Positions 20,363-30,800 are shown, numbered from the stretch's first letter. The stretch is DNA of 64,000 bases from Gari tellinella (GCA_922989275.2 OV277870.1:24014742-24078741), one strand, 5' to 3'. A program made the numbers and translations. The notes: a model not told the origin generated them from the letters alone.

Positions 20363-20710
20363 CAGTGCTCCCTCACTACAACGACACTCAATGGGACACA
20401 AAATAAAAATTGTAAGCGTTTTTCGGAGGTAGTCGTTATAGAGAGGGAAATTGATTAACATTTGCAAACAGAAAATATTTCGAGAGATTGTTACCCCTTC
20501 ACCGTTTCATTGTCGTCTGCTTCAATTTTGTTGTCTGCAATGTCGTTTCAAGGTTAAAAAGTAAGGCAGCATGACTGGAGAAATTTCAAAACGAGTGTCA
20601 AATAGTTTGGGTACTGATTAGACGCCGCGTTACGCGGCGTCTGATCAGGACCCAAACTGTTTGCTTTTAAGCGCCATTGAGAGTGAACGGCTTAATACAG
20701 ATGGCTGGTT
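20363..20710. repeat. J end followed by E-type hairpin
   Basis: CAGTGCTCCCTCACTACAAC follows TA at 20361, matching the J terminal repeat. A perfect hairpin GATTAGACGCCGCG/CGCGGCGTCTGATC with CAAATAGTTTGGGT arms lies at about 20608-20662. The right end is not clear. Confidence 0.6.
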
Positions 20711-21123
20711 AAAGCAAGATAAACGTTTATGTTTTACTTTTACCTTGATTTACTTTATTTCATACAATCAATCAGCCTTCTTTTTTGCGCTCGTAAAAGA
20801 GGCCTTTTACTGTATTTATAAACGTTAAAGGCACAATTATCACATTATTAGTTGTTGTAATATTGCTAATTAAATGCTGGTGAAAATATTTTGACGATGC
20901 CTTCGAGTAATGCAGACATGCACCTCTTCCAGGGTGGCACTAGATTGTCCAGAGATTATGTATCACATGAAAGGAGAGTTTTTCTGTTTTCAGTTTAGAA
21001 TGTTCATATTGTCATTTGTATTTAGCTTAAAGGGAAACGGTTTAGAGGGACTGGTTAGATTAGTTTTCGTATTTAATATACTGAAATCAACAGATCTGTT
21101 GCATTAAACTATTAATCAATTGT

Positions 21124-21335
21124 CCCACAGGCTGTTACTAGTATTGAAGAAACTTAATGTCACCTCTAAAAGCATTCTGCTTTACATTTACATGTAGTTT
21201 GCTTTGAACTATTCTCTGCTAGAATATAGAAAATACTTCTTATAACACATACGCATGATTGTATAGAGTTGGACTATTTTCTTAAGTGGAGGAATTAATT
21301 AAAGGCGTAAAAAGCATGGCTATAGAGTAATAATA
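21124..21335. repeat. Family B remnant
   Basis: Collinear B pieces are present: CAGGCTGTTACTAGTATTG, GCATTCTGCTTTAC, TGCTAGAATATAGAAAATAC and TTAAGTGGAGGAATTAATTA. The hairpin is largely lost. Confidence 0.55.
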
Positions 21336-21493
21336 CCTCTTTCGATGAGTTGCTCCTGAATGCGGACTAGAAAGAAAATAGGAAAGCCCCTATATGACTT
21401 TCCCGTATTAATTTTATCCTGTATAAAGCAAGCACCTGACTAATAACTGCACACGAAGCTTCCACTGCATGGTCGCTTAATACACTGTTAATA

Positions 21494-21675
21494 CAGTGTA
21501 AACTCGATAATTCGAACTCGTGTTAATTCGAATATTCCCATATTTCAAAGTTAAAACGTAACTTTGAAATACGGGTGTGTTCGACTTTTAAAATCGAGAT
21601 TGAATTCTCGAAATTAGACTTATGAAATGCTGGTAAGATCGATTTAAGCTAGTTCGAATAGTCGAGTTTCGACTG
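21494..21675. mobile_element. Family F element, complete
   Basis: The terminal repeats are CAGTGTAAACTCGATAATTC and TATTCGAAC..GTTTCGACTG, flanked by TA. A central inverted repeat ATATTTCAAAGTTAAAACGT with its inverse is the same as in the F elements at 12072 and 43891. Confidence 0.7.
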
Positions 21676-21822
21676 TATTACCTTTAGCATGCAGCGTGTA
21701 GGGTGTAATGAACCGCTCGAGGTTCATATTGGTGAAACAAACTACGAGGGTCATTAAAAAGTTCTGTTAGTTGGACATTTTCTTGGAATCAGTTATATAA
21801 ATACAATTGTAATTATCATATG

Positions 21823-22015
21823 CAGGGTTCCAGATAAGGGGGAGTAAACTGAACAAATTCAGCATTTTCTCACTTATTATAGCACCAAATCCTATGGTGT
21901 TACTACTCATTAGAATCGTCTCTTCGAGACGATTCTAATGAGTAGTGACACCATAGGGTTTAAAGCAGAAATAAAGATTTTACATTTTGAAATACTCCCC
22001 TTATCTGGAACCCTG
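21823..22015. mobile_element. Family D element, complete, TSD CATATG
   Basis: CAGGGTTCCAGATAAGGGGG and CCCCTTATCTGGAACCCTG are the ends. CATATG is duplicated at 21817-21822 and 22016-22021. The core is the perfect palindrome ATTAGAATCGTCTCTTCGAG with its inverse. Confidence 0.8.
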
Positions 22016-22079
22016 CATATGTGATACATCGTTGAAACGGGTATTTTCTTGCGGATACAGTGGTGTATAATACTTTGAA

Positions 22080-22468
22080 TAGGGGTGTAACAATACAGTG
22101 AAAACCGTTTAGCAATATATTGCAATACAGTTCCTATGTATTGCAATATATTGCCATTATATTGTGGCAACTTGTTAGTACAAAACTGGGATAGAAATTA
22201 GCATTGAAAACTTGTTTATAGGATTGAAATTTTAAAAATGTGCTTTATATACACGGGGGAGTCCAACTTAACATAGACATTTGCAGTGAATGTTATAATT
22301 GTCACAGTAAAACATTTAAAATAACAGGGCAACCCCTCTCTTATGTGCTCAAATAATATGCATTATACATGTATAGAATATTGCAATACGGAAAGACCGT
22401 AATGCAATACGTATTGCCAAAAGGCGTATTGCAATACAACAATATATTGCCGTATTGTTACACCTCTA
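22080..22468. mobile_element. hAT-like element with 8-bp target duplication
   Basis: The ends are TAGGGGTGTAACAATAC and GTATTGTTACACCTCTA. The flanks ACTTTGAA (22072-22079) and ACTTTGAC (22469-22476) agree at seven of eight positions. The inside is rich in TATTGCAATA. No coding frame was found. Confidence 0.7.
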
Positions 22469-22836
22469 ACTTTGACAATAATACTTCTCTTCGTTATGAA
22501 AAAATAGACATCAATGTGGGCACTGGCCATATATGCTTCTGAACTTAATCATATTTTCATTGCATATGGCGTCTGATCAGGATCCAAGCTGTTTTACACT
22601 CTTTTTGAAATTTCTTCAATCATTGTGCCTTGTTTTTTTTAACTTAGAAACCACATTGCAGACAGCAGATTTGAATCAGACGACAATTAAACGGTGAAGG
22701 GGTAAAAATCTCACGACCACTTTGGCAGTGATAGAGTTAAAACATACACCATATTTGTACATTCAGCGAATCATACCTGTAATCTCGAACTCTGTAAAAA
22801 TGCATAGTTTCAGTGTCATTTACGGGTGATGTTATA

Positions 22837-23289
22837 CAGTGCTCCTTCCCTACAACGGTCCTCCCAACAAAGACTCCCTCCTTATAACGACCCTTGCCGC
22901 TGTTCCCCAAACAGAAACATAATTTTTATTTCTCGATTTCTACATAACATAGAATATATGAGGTACAACAAAAAAATATAAGTGATAACTGTCACGCGGT
23001 TTTTGTAACTAATATCTAATAAACAAGACATTAATGTCAAACATTTTCATGGCTGCAATATCGTCTGCTTAAAATTGTCACCTGCTGTTTTTTCTCAAAG
23101 TTACATAAAAAACTTAATGACGAGTGACAAACAGCTTGAATCCAGATCAGACGCCGCGTTACGCGGCGTTTGATCTGGATTCAAGCTGTTTGCAAATGTA
23201 AACCAATGTCCCTCCCTAAAACGACTCCCTCCGAACAATGCACTCAATTTATGTGTCCGTTTGGGTGTCGTTGTATAGAGTGAGCGCTG
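22837..23289. mobile_element. Family J element with C/E-type hairpin core
   Basis: The ends are CAGTGCTCCTTCCCTACAAC and the inverse of GTCGTTGTATAGAGTGAGCG, flanked by TA. The middle contains a perfect hairpin, CAAACAGCTTGAATCC..GACGCCGCG with its inverse, at about 23129-23191. Confidence 0.75.
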
Positions 23290-23581
23290 TACCAAACAAT
23301 TCAAATCGCCCATCTTCAAATTCATCAGAAATAAACCTTTTAAAGGATGTAGCATACATAAAAATCGTATATGTATATTCCAAAATAATGTCAAAGAAAC
23401 TAAACTTTTTGAAGGACCCTCGTATGTAAACGGTTATATAACTACACTGGCTAGAGAGATGACACCTTCATTCAGTTCTCACCTGAACTTGGAAACATTA
23501 TAAAAACGCCGCACAAATACGAGTTGTGTGTCTCATATATGACAATTGTATTTGAAGGAACATTTAAAGTTGATATTGGCA

Positions 23582-24637
23582 ATGTCGACTCTGGTAGAAC
23601 GACCACCAACTGTAATGGAGCCATGCTTGGATCTTGGCCTATCGCAATGTATAGCATCATCCTGGATTTTCAAAATTGTACCCTTTGTAATACTGGCTGT
23701 CGGGACATGCGGAAATGTATTGGCATTAACTGTACTATCAAGGAAATCGTTGAGACAATACTCATCGACAGTGTATCTTCAATTTCTAGCTGCCGTCGAC
23801 CTTATAATGGTATGGTCGTCTCTTCTAAATTTGGCATTACGGCTTGGATTCAGTTTTGAAATTCAAAATGTTTCAAATTTCTTATGCATTACGCTAAGCT
23901 GGCTTAGTTTTACACTGGCAGCGCTTGAAATCTGGCTGCTCGTACTTTTTACAATTGAAAGAGCTATATTTACGAAATTTCCAATATTTGCACGCACGAA
24001 CATAACGAGAAAGTTCTCAGTTATAACCTGTCTAGTGGGTTTGTCCATATCAGTAATCATAAACAGCCACTTTGTAGTTGGCCAGAGACTCACAACGACA
24101 TACCTTAACACATCAAACACAACAGGGCCGGTTTCACAAGTGGTATGCGGTCCTGAGGGTGAATTTTACACACACTTTTTGAGGAATATATGGCATCCAG
24201 TGTTTGTGTTTGGCTTGTACCATGTGATTCCAATGGCAATCATAATCAGTGGTAATTTGATTATTGCATGCGTTCTTCTAAAGCAGAAAACTCGACGACT
24301 GCAGCAACAAAACACAGTGCCAAATGATCGTGATGACAGACGAATGCGGGCCACACGTCTTATGTTCATCCTTTGTACATTTTTTGTGGCTACAAAACTG
24401 CCATATCACATTTTCAACTTCATCTACGGGTCCACTGTTATTACTTACGATAATTTTGCAAACCTTCACCTTGGTCATGCTGTTGTGATGATGCTTGCTT
24501 TTAGTCACTTTGGATTCTCGTTTTTCTTGTATATCTTCAATGGTTCTCTATTTAAGACAGAATTTAAGAATCTACTGTCGGAAATAGGACAAAAGTGCTG
24601 CGGCAACCGTGTCGGAGTGAATCGACAATCCGAATGA
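23582..24637 (+). CDS. Intronless class A GPCR, peptide-receptor-like
   Basis: This is a 351-residue seven-helix receptor in one exon. The frame is open upstream of the first ATG at 23582; a second Met follows at residue 12. By sequence: TM1 near residues 29-53 with the conserved GN (GTCGNVLALT), TM2 with LAAVD (Asp73), Cys102 before TM3 and Cys189 in the second extracellular loop as the usual disulfide pair. The TM3 end reads ERAIF instead of DRY, TM6 has LCTFFVATKLPYH with Pro274 but no CWxP Trp, and TM7 ends SHFGFSFFLY instead of NPxxY. N-glycosylation sequons are NVS (96), NTS (176) and NTT (179), and a Cys-Cys pair at 339-340 could be palmitoylated. The shape fits neuropeptide-type receptors that are expanded in molluscs; the ligand cannot be named. 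The product would act at the plasma membrane through G proteins if functional. The coding frame has no damage. Confidence 0.9.
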   Translation: MSTLVERPPTVMEPCLDLGLSQCIASSWIFKIVPFVILAVGTCGNVLALTVLSRKSLRQYSSTVYLQFLAAVDLIMVWSSLLNLALRLGFSFEIQNVSNFLCITLSWLSFTLAALEIWLLVLFTIERAIFTKFPIFARTNITRKFSVITCLVGLSISVIINSHFVVGQRLTTTYLNTSNTTGPVSQVVCGPEGEFYTHFLRNIWHPVFVFGLYHVIPMAIIISGNLIIACVLLKQKTRRLQQQNTVPNDRDDRRMRATRLMFILCTFFVATKLPYHIFNFIYGSTVITYDNFANLHLGHAVVMMLAFSHFGFSFFLYIFNGSLFKTEFKNLLSEIGQKCCGNRVGVNRQSE

Positions 24638-25299
24638 CCCATCTAATACAACAAATGTGTTTTCGGCGATGGAACAATGAATTCCTTAAATTAAAATTTG
24701 ATTTCGATTATGAACTATCATGTACCTAGTTGCCATTTGTTGTCAAAGCATTTCACATATTGATACTAAAGCGAGTTCGGGTTATGGAAAACTCCAACAA
24801 GAGAAAACCGAGGACATACCGAACAATACTCATCATTGAAAATATACATGAAATCAGTCGAATTAAAATAAAGAAGGGTTGGAAACGGGACCAAAGTTTG
24901 TGTCCGGTTTAGAGATTATTCCGATATTTAGAGGTTCCGGTTGGTTGGGTGCCCCTAAACCCAGGTTTAACCCCCAGTGGTAGTTAATGATTAATTTATA
25001 ATTAATTATTGATTGCTGCTGACCGTACCAAGGCGGGCTCCTATGTTCACTTTGCTTTATGTTTGTCTTGCGTGTTGTTTTCTATTTAGTGTGTAGATTA
25101 AGGAATGGGATTGTGCGTGTGTGTGTTTGTTATGGTATGACTGTGTGTGTGTTCTGCTTAATGTAGATATACCTGGTAACGACCGTAAATAATGTGTATA
25201 TATTATAGTGTGTTGTTCTTAACTTTCAGAATATTTGTTTGATGTAGTATTTTCTTATTTGTTCAGACACTTGTGATAATTATTGCATTCTTGACTTAA

Positions 25300-25503
25300 C
25301 CCCTTCACTGCCTTACCCCGAGCACAATGGTTATTTGCAAACAGTTTGGATTCTGATCACGCGGCGTCTGAAAAGAATCGAAGCTGTTTGATACTCATTT
25401 CAATATTTCTTAAGTCAAAATACCAAAAAATTAACATTGAAAAAATAAAAATAAAAACAGACGACAATTGTTTAAACTTGATGACATCACGGCAGTGAAG
25501 GGG
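25300..25503. mobile_element. E-type TTAA element
   Basis: TTAA at 25296 is followed by CCCCTTCACTGCCTTAC. The right end is CGGCAGTGAAGGGG followed by CTAA, a one-base change from TTAA. A shortened hairpin GCAAACAGTTTGGATTC..GAATCGAAGCTGTTTG lies inside, with CAGACGACAATTG near the right. Confidence 0.65.
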
Positions 25504-26063
25504 CTAAACTGACAGTGAAATGGTTCAATGGTTTGGATCATGATCCGACACTGATATTCTAATATGCAGAAAACTATGATTTTTTATTGCACCCAGTTTC
25601 AACGTGTTTCAATACTAGTGTTGCTCTTTTTCTCTCTTCAAATCAATGTTGCATTCAGAGTTTCAGACACATAATTCCTTTTGGTCTGATCTTGATCCAA
25701 ACTGTTTGCAATAGAATACAAAATATTAAACTATTCTGTATATCTTCTACAAAACATATCTAACCATTTATGTGTTGTTGTTTTTTATATATGTGTGTAA
25801 ATCTCTCATTAAAAAGAAAAAGTACATGTCTTTGTTTTATTTTATTTTTATTTTTATTTTTATTTTACCTGTTTCAGCTATCAAGTAATTTTGATCGAAT
25901 GGTCAAAAATTTGCGACTAATCCCTCTGATCAGTAGCGAGTTCAATTACCATTTGATTGCTGTTTATGTTAGCATTTTGTACCCCGTGTGCAGCGTGCAG
26001 AGTACAGTAGAGAAACGTTTTCTTTCCAAATAACCCTGGTTACGCTTAAGCTATTATATTCAT

Positions 26064-26132
26064 TGCAAACCGTTTGGAGTCAGATCAGACGCCGGGTAAT
26101 CCGGCGTCTGATCAGGCTCTAAACTGTTTGCC
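26064..26132. repeat. E-type hairpin
   Basis: GCAAACCGTTTGGAGTCAGA, then GACGCCGG, are mirrored by CCGGCGTCTGATC and AAACTGTTTGC. It is the same skeleton as the hairpins near 23129, 32690, 33617, 50937 and 57180. Confidence 0.75.
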
Positions 26133-26356
26133 ACTCAGATTAAAACTGGTTGTCAGCATTGTTAAAAAGTTGTCATTTTCATTGCAATGCGTTTGCATTT
26201 GAACGAAAGAATTTATTTCAGACCGGTAGCCAACTCGCAATCGATGACCATCGACGGTCATCGCTTTCTTTACTGAACGCATGGCAGGTTCTACGCTGTT
26301 TGCATCGAACAAGTGTATTCTTCACTTGTACTCTGTAATTGATGTGTAGGGTTTAA

Positions 26357-26577
26357 CCCATTTATACTCAGTGGATTCTTCCATGTTTATATTTTGGATT
26401 AGTCAATTTTTTATCAAAGGGATGCCTGATCAAAATTTTCATTTTCATTTTGTTTTATATTGAAATTCCTATCAGCAAACATTGTAGACTCTGATCAAAC
26501 GCCGCATAATGCGGCGTCTGACCAGAGTCTAAGCTGCTTGCCTATGGCCCATATATGGGATCGTGGGCACAAATGGG
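26357..26577. mobile_element. E-type TTAA element
   Basis: It is flanked by TTAA at 26353-26356 and 26578-26581. The ends are CCCATTTATACTCAGTGG and GGGCACAAATGGG. The hairpin is GCAAACATTGTAGACTCTGA..ACGCCGCA with its inverse. Confidence 0.7.
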
Positions 26578-27174
26578 TTAACACCTTCGGCACCGTAGTC
26601 GCATAAAGCCGACTTTGCAAACAGTTTGGATCCTATTCAGACGTCGCGTATTAATCTGAGTTAAAGTTTTAACGCTTTTAACACCATGGATAATATGCTT
26701 AAAATATACCCATTACATTTGCAGAGAGTGTAGACACTTATCAGTGGCTCTCTTGTCAGGGTATGCACTATTTGCTAATTTAGAGCAGTATTTATTAATC
26801 TACCCAGAACTCCAGGTAGACTGGTTCATTTTTGGTAACTCAAAAGATCCACAAGGAAACTTAATTACCCACAGTAGTTACTTAGTGTTGAACTCGTTGA
26901 AGAGCAAATGAGAAGAGTTAATTGTCCTACCAACACCATTTCAGTCTACTTGAGACAGATACATGTATACATGTAGGGATAGCATCCCCATAGACTCAGG
27001 GCTTGACACAACACACAGTCATATTACAAATTGACACCAGACCAACCAGTCATATTACAGAAAAACCGCGCTATTGTATCCAATAAAAGAAGGCAACTGT
27101 ATTGCGATGACAGCTTAAAACAAGATGAACATAAAACAAAGCTTCTTAGGAATGTTAAGTGAACCTTGCTTTAA

Positions 27175-27428
27175 AGGGACTCGCAACCGGATGGTGTACT
27201 TGTCAAAATAAAATAAAATACTCAAATAAAAGCAAATTTGTGGCATTATTTGGCTTCTGACATTAAAAAAATATGATCAGTCCAAAAAAAGTCTCAAGAA
27301 TCGTCACCGAATCTTAGATTTTTAGATATTTTCCATCGTTTTTCTATACCGACTAGTAGACGGTATAGTTGTTGTTGTTGCTTCTCTACACGGGCTCAGA
27401 CATAAACACCATCTGGTTGCGAGTCGCT
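27175..27428. mobile_element. TTAA element 1, 254 bp
   Basis: It is flanked by TTAA at 27171-27174 and 27429-27432. The terminal repeats are AGGGACTCGCAACCGGATGG and the inverse of CCATCTGGTTGCGAGTCGCT. It is an inverted, internally deleted relative of the right part of element 2. Confidence 0.8.
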
Positions 27429-27456
27429 TTAAGCAGTCGTTTCATTCTGCCTTTAA

Positions 27457-27994
27457 AGCGACTCGCAACCAGATGGTGCATTAAAAATAGTGATTTGTAA
27501 ATATGTGTCAAACGCTTATATAAATGGGTAAAGAATTAGTTTAAGATAAGAAATTCTGTTTAAAAAAATGTATTTCAATAAAAAAAAATATTGGTCTCTG
27601 GTGGGATTCGAACCCGGGGCCCGGCATTGGCGGACAGAAGGCAAAATAGGGAAAACCGCTTAGACCAATGGACCACGGAACTATCCGTTTATATCGGATC
27701 GATTTAACGTATTATAATGTGTAGCGATCGAAAGTGCATACAACTTCACAATTCGGCTCGGGTTTATGTCTGAGCCCGTGTAGAGAAGCAACAACAACAA
27801 CTATACCGTCTACTAGTCGGTATAGAAAAACGATGGAAAATATCTAAAAATCTAAGATTCGGTGACGATTCATGAGACTTTTTTTGGACTGATCATATTT
27901 TTTTAATGTCAGAAGCCAAATAATGCCACAAATTTGCTTTTATTTGAGTATTTTATTTTATTTTGACAAGTACACCATCCGGTTGCGAGTCCCT
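27457..27994. mobile_element. TTAA element 2, 538 bp, with tRNA-like module
   Basis: It is flanked by TTAA at 27453-27456 and 27995-27998. The ends are AGCGACTCGCAACCAGATGG and the inverse of ACCATCCGGTTGCGAGTCCC. Its right 235 bp, from GTTTATGTCTGAGCCCG on, is the inverted match of element 1. A tRNA-like sequence lies at 27596-27690. Confidence 0.8.
27596..27690 (-). repeat. tRNA-like module inside TTAA element
   Basis: On the minus strand it has GTGGTCCATTGGTCTAAGCG (box-A-like) and CCCGGGTTCGAATCCC (box-B). The spacing is longer than usual and the stems do not close cleanly, so a working tRNA is unlikely. A degraded counterpart lies at about 33480-33540 in a second element. Confidence 0.5.
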
Positions 27995-27998
27995 TTAA

Positions 27999-28915
27999 GG
28001 ATGTCGGCCTGTCTTTTTGAGCATTATGAAATTTCCGAAAAATTTTACGAACTCGTTTTCAAAAAAATGGTAAGAACTCATTTTTGGTGAATGCATACAG
28101 TAATAAAACACTATTTTCCCGGGAAAAAATTTGATTTTCGTTCCGGAAGGGACTTTTTAAGTTTTATGTCCTATTCGTAGTTAACAGCATACACTGTTTT
28201 CATAGGTAGGTTGTATTTTGTTACATCCGATTTCATTTCAATTTCTCAGAATATAAGCATGAAATTTTCATGGTAGTACAGTTTAAGTATAAATTATAGA
28301 TAACTCAATAGATAAAATGAAATTTTTTGGAAAAAAAATATTTTTGGTAAAAGTACACAAAAAATTGAAAAAATGAGAAAAAATGGATTTTTTAGATAAA
28401 ATGATCTATATCTTTTTTAAAAGATCCGGGACCCTGTGTTTTTATTTGCTATTTCACTAAAACATTTTGTTTGCAAGGCTAAAAACAACAAATAAAAAAT
28501 TTGGTATTTAGTTTGCTACAATTTGTAGGGCAATTTTCACAGTGCCTTATTCTCCCATTATAAAAAAGTGGGTGGGGTAAATTTTACTCCTTTCTGGTGA
28601 AATCAAATATTTTTATTTTGGATCTTGAAAAAACATTATTTTCAGGGTTTATTCTTACTATGGTAATATAAATTAGGATACTTTTGGTACAAATAGATTG
28701 TTTAAATAAAGATTGAAAACCCATAGTACAAAAAAGTAGGAGTTTTTATGAAGCTTCAATTTTAGGGGGGTAGCCTTGAAAAATCTCAAATTGTGAAAAA
28801 GAAAGGTCCGGTACCCCAACTTTTTTCACCAGTTTTGTCATAGAAACTGATTTTACTATCAGTATGCAAAGTTTGAAGAATTTGGTATTTACTTTACCAA
28901 GGTGCACCTACCCCC
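27999..28915. mobile_element. TTAA element 3, 917 bp, weak ends
   Basis: It is bounded by TTAA at 27995-27998 and 28916-28919. GGATGTCGGCCTG at the left is only loosely the inverse of GGTGCACCTACCCCC at the right. It is AT-rich with runs of A and T and no coding frame. Confidence 0.5.
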
Positions 28916-28940
28916 TTAATACCTGATAAATCATAGTTAA

Positions 28941-29858
28941 GGGTGTATCAATGTCATGAGCCATTTTTTTCAAAGTATTAAACTTTTTTTCTATCATTGT
29001 TTTTTTGGAAGAGCTATTTATGATGAATGAAAAAATGAAAAAAAATATATATGGTGGTGTCCTTTTTTTTTAGCTACAGCGATTTGACAAAGGTATGTCA
29101 AATTTGGATATTTTCTTCAAATTTTACCCATTCAGAGTACAAGCTTCAGTAAAATCTATTTCAAAACAAAACAAACACGGTAATTTAGGTTTTCTTTTTT
29201 TATTTCATGTCTATGGTGGTATGTCCACATATATAAACCAAATTTAGACAAAGCAGGCACCATGTTTGAACAATATGAATCCTTGAATATAAAAAATATG
29301 CTTTATATAGGGCATGATTTTATTAGATTTTTTATTTTATGAAAAAAAGTAAAAAAGTTTGAAAATGAAATAGTTCTAGTATTAAACTTTTTCTTAAATT
29401 CAACCAGATGAAAGCCCATACTAAGGCAGTTCAAAATATGAAAAGAAATTGAAAGGTCCGTGTTGAAAATTTTGAGTTATTAAAGTAAAAAGAGTTATCG
29501 CCCCTTACAAAATTTACAAAAAAGTACCATACCGATGATATTTGGTGCCTTTTTTTCCTTAAATTAGTTTTTGTATGAAGAAATACTACCATAGATAGGA
29601 AATAAATAACACAAAACCAAATTATCATATTTGTTTTCATTTAAAATGGGTTTTATTGAAGCGAGCTGTTTGAAAAGGACAAAATAAGAGGAAGTGGGTG
29701 GGGTAAATTTTACATGGCCGTAGAGCCAACTGTTGTTCACCAAAATGTACACTTTTTCTATTTTTTCATTCATCTTAAATAGCTCTTCAATACAAACCCA
29801 TCATATAGTGTTTTCATATACTTTGAAAAGTTCCCAAAGTCATGACATTGATACACCC
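28941..29858. mobile_element. TTAA element 4, 918 bp, perfect 19-bp ends
   Basis: It is flanked by TTAA at 28937-28940 and 29859-29862. The ends GGGTGTATCAATGTCATGA are perfect inverses over 19 bp and then drift. The inside is AT-rich, with no open frame beyond about 70 codons. Confidence 0.8.
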
Positions 29859-29989
29859 TTAACACAAGCGGTCGTAATAGAGAGGTTTTACTGTACTTAA
29901 TTACCTTTTCATGACGAGCATTGATTAGCAAGAGAGTTATTACTATATGTTACTACTTCCAAATTTCAAAGAGCGCATACAGTCGAAAC

Positions 29990-30290
29990 TCGATATTCTA
30001 ATTCAAATTGCATATTAGTTTTAAGTTTATTTCTAGTTGTGGAAAGAGTGAAGGATGATCCCCAAGTTTGTGTCTGCAAATTTCACATATTTTTTTAAAT
30101 ATAGTTTTGGAAACAGCTCGTTTAAATTCAATCTGAACTGGTATTAATTTCAAGTTCAATGGTCAATTTGAAAAATTCAGAATTGTAATATAAGGGTAAC
30201 CGGTTAAAATTAGTACATGTGCATAGAAAAATAACTGTTATAATCCTGTTATGTGTTTTTCACTAAAAACATGGAGGACTTAAATCCTGG
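29990..30290. other. Degraded F-type end, otherwise nothing seen
   Basis: CAGTCGAAACTCGATATTC at about 29990 matches the F terminal repeat, but no partner end was found downstream. The remainder is AT-rich without a gene. Confidence 0.4.
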
Positions 30291-30485
30291 GTCCCGTTTT
30301 ACGAAACTTCGTATGACAAATGTTGTCGTAAGTCAGGTTCTAAAATTCTCAGCTTTTATTTATTTCCCTATCTAATCCTGTCTTGTGGCATCTCTTTGGT
30401 GTCGTCTTGAAAAGAAGGGTTTTTTTTCAAGACGATTCCAAAGAGATGTCACAAGACAGGATTATATATACTAAATGGAGAAATG
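30290..30485. repeat. Family K palindromic element
   Basis: GGTCCCGTTTTACGAAACTTC and ATCTAATCCTGTCTTGTGGC lead into the palindrome ATCTCTTTGGTGTCG..GACGATTCCAAAGAGAT, as at 1865-2040. Confidence 0.65.
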
Positions 30486-30696
30486 TATTTTGAGGTTTTT
30501 ACTGGCTGAAGGCCCCTTTTTTGACGTTTCGAACGACTGTTCCCTCCTGTTGGCTAAAATAATTTCAGTGTAACAATGATAAAGGTATTGGTATAAAAAA
30601 TGGCAGTTAAATAATTTGCTATTTAAAAAGTGCTTTAGAGCCGCATTTTGATGTTCATTCGCGGGTCGAGGTCGCAATTTTAGGCCTTTCCATTTT

Positions 30697-30800
30697 TACG
30701 ACATCGGTGGCTTGTTCAACTGGCTTTCCGATTGGCGAGCGGACGGTCGCTCGCCTCTTGAACGACATTGCTCGCCGAGCGCTAGGCAAGCGGAAGGTGT
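30697..30800 (-). repeat. GC-rich segment homologous to NOP2 upstream DNA
   Basis: Read on the minus strand, ATGTCGTTCAAGAGGCGAGC, GCGACCG, CGCTCG and CAGTTGAACAAG follow the order of 38811-38880 upstream of NOP2 (ATCGTTCAACAAGC, GCGACCG, CGCTCG, CAGTTGAACAG). It is CpG-rich in AT-rich surroundings. Confidence 0.5.

Larger units (their letters stand above)
21745..23422. mobile_element. Mariner-like element hosting nested insertions
   Basis: The terminal repeats are CGAGGGTCATTAAAAAGTTC and the inverse of CTTTTTGAAGGACCCTCG, imperfect over about 60 bp, flanked by TA at 21743 and 23423. Inside lie a D element, a hAT-like element and a J element. No transposase frame was found. It ends 160 bp before the GPCR start codon. 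Confidence 0.7.
24638..27057. other. Intergenic, repeat remnants only
   Basis: No gene was supported. The stretch holds E-type hairpin elements (25300-25503 and 26357-26577, plus the hairpin at 26064-26132), GT-rich DNA at about 25100-25160, and a copy of the repeat from the start of the window at about 26832-26970. Confidence 0.6.
27058..29893. mobile_element. Family A element split by four TTAA elements
   Basis: The A left end is CAGAAAAACCGCGCTATTG after TA at 27056, and the A right end is GGTCGTAATAGAGAGGTTTT then ACTG at 29893. The normal A core starts at about 27112 and is interrupted at CTTGCTTTAA. The continuation GCAGTC resumes after the first insert, showing the insertion site exactly. 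The uninterrupted copy at 4299 is only about 205 bp. Confidence 0.7.

Noticed and set aside
23546..23581. Extending the GPCR start upstream to a TTG codon at 23546
   Set aside because: The frame is open there, but TTG starts are not expected in animal nuclear genes; the first ATG at 23582 gives a complete receptor.
23524..23859. A 111-codon open frame overlapping the start of the GPCR in another frame
   Set aside because: It runs over the GPCR coding sequence, has no domain features and is best explained as an out-of-frame shadow.
27450..29890. Direct repeat array suggesting CRISPR or satellite
   Set aside because: The repeats are inverted element ends with TTAA flanks, not regularly spaced direct repeats; the genome is eukaryotic.
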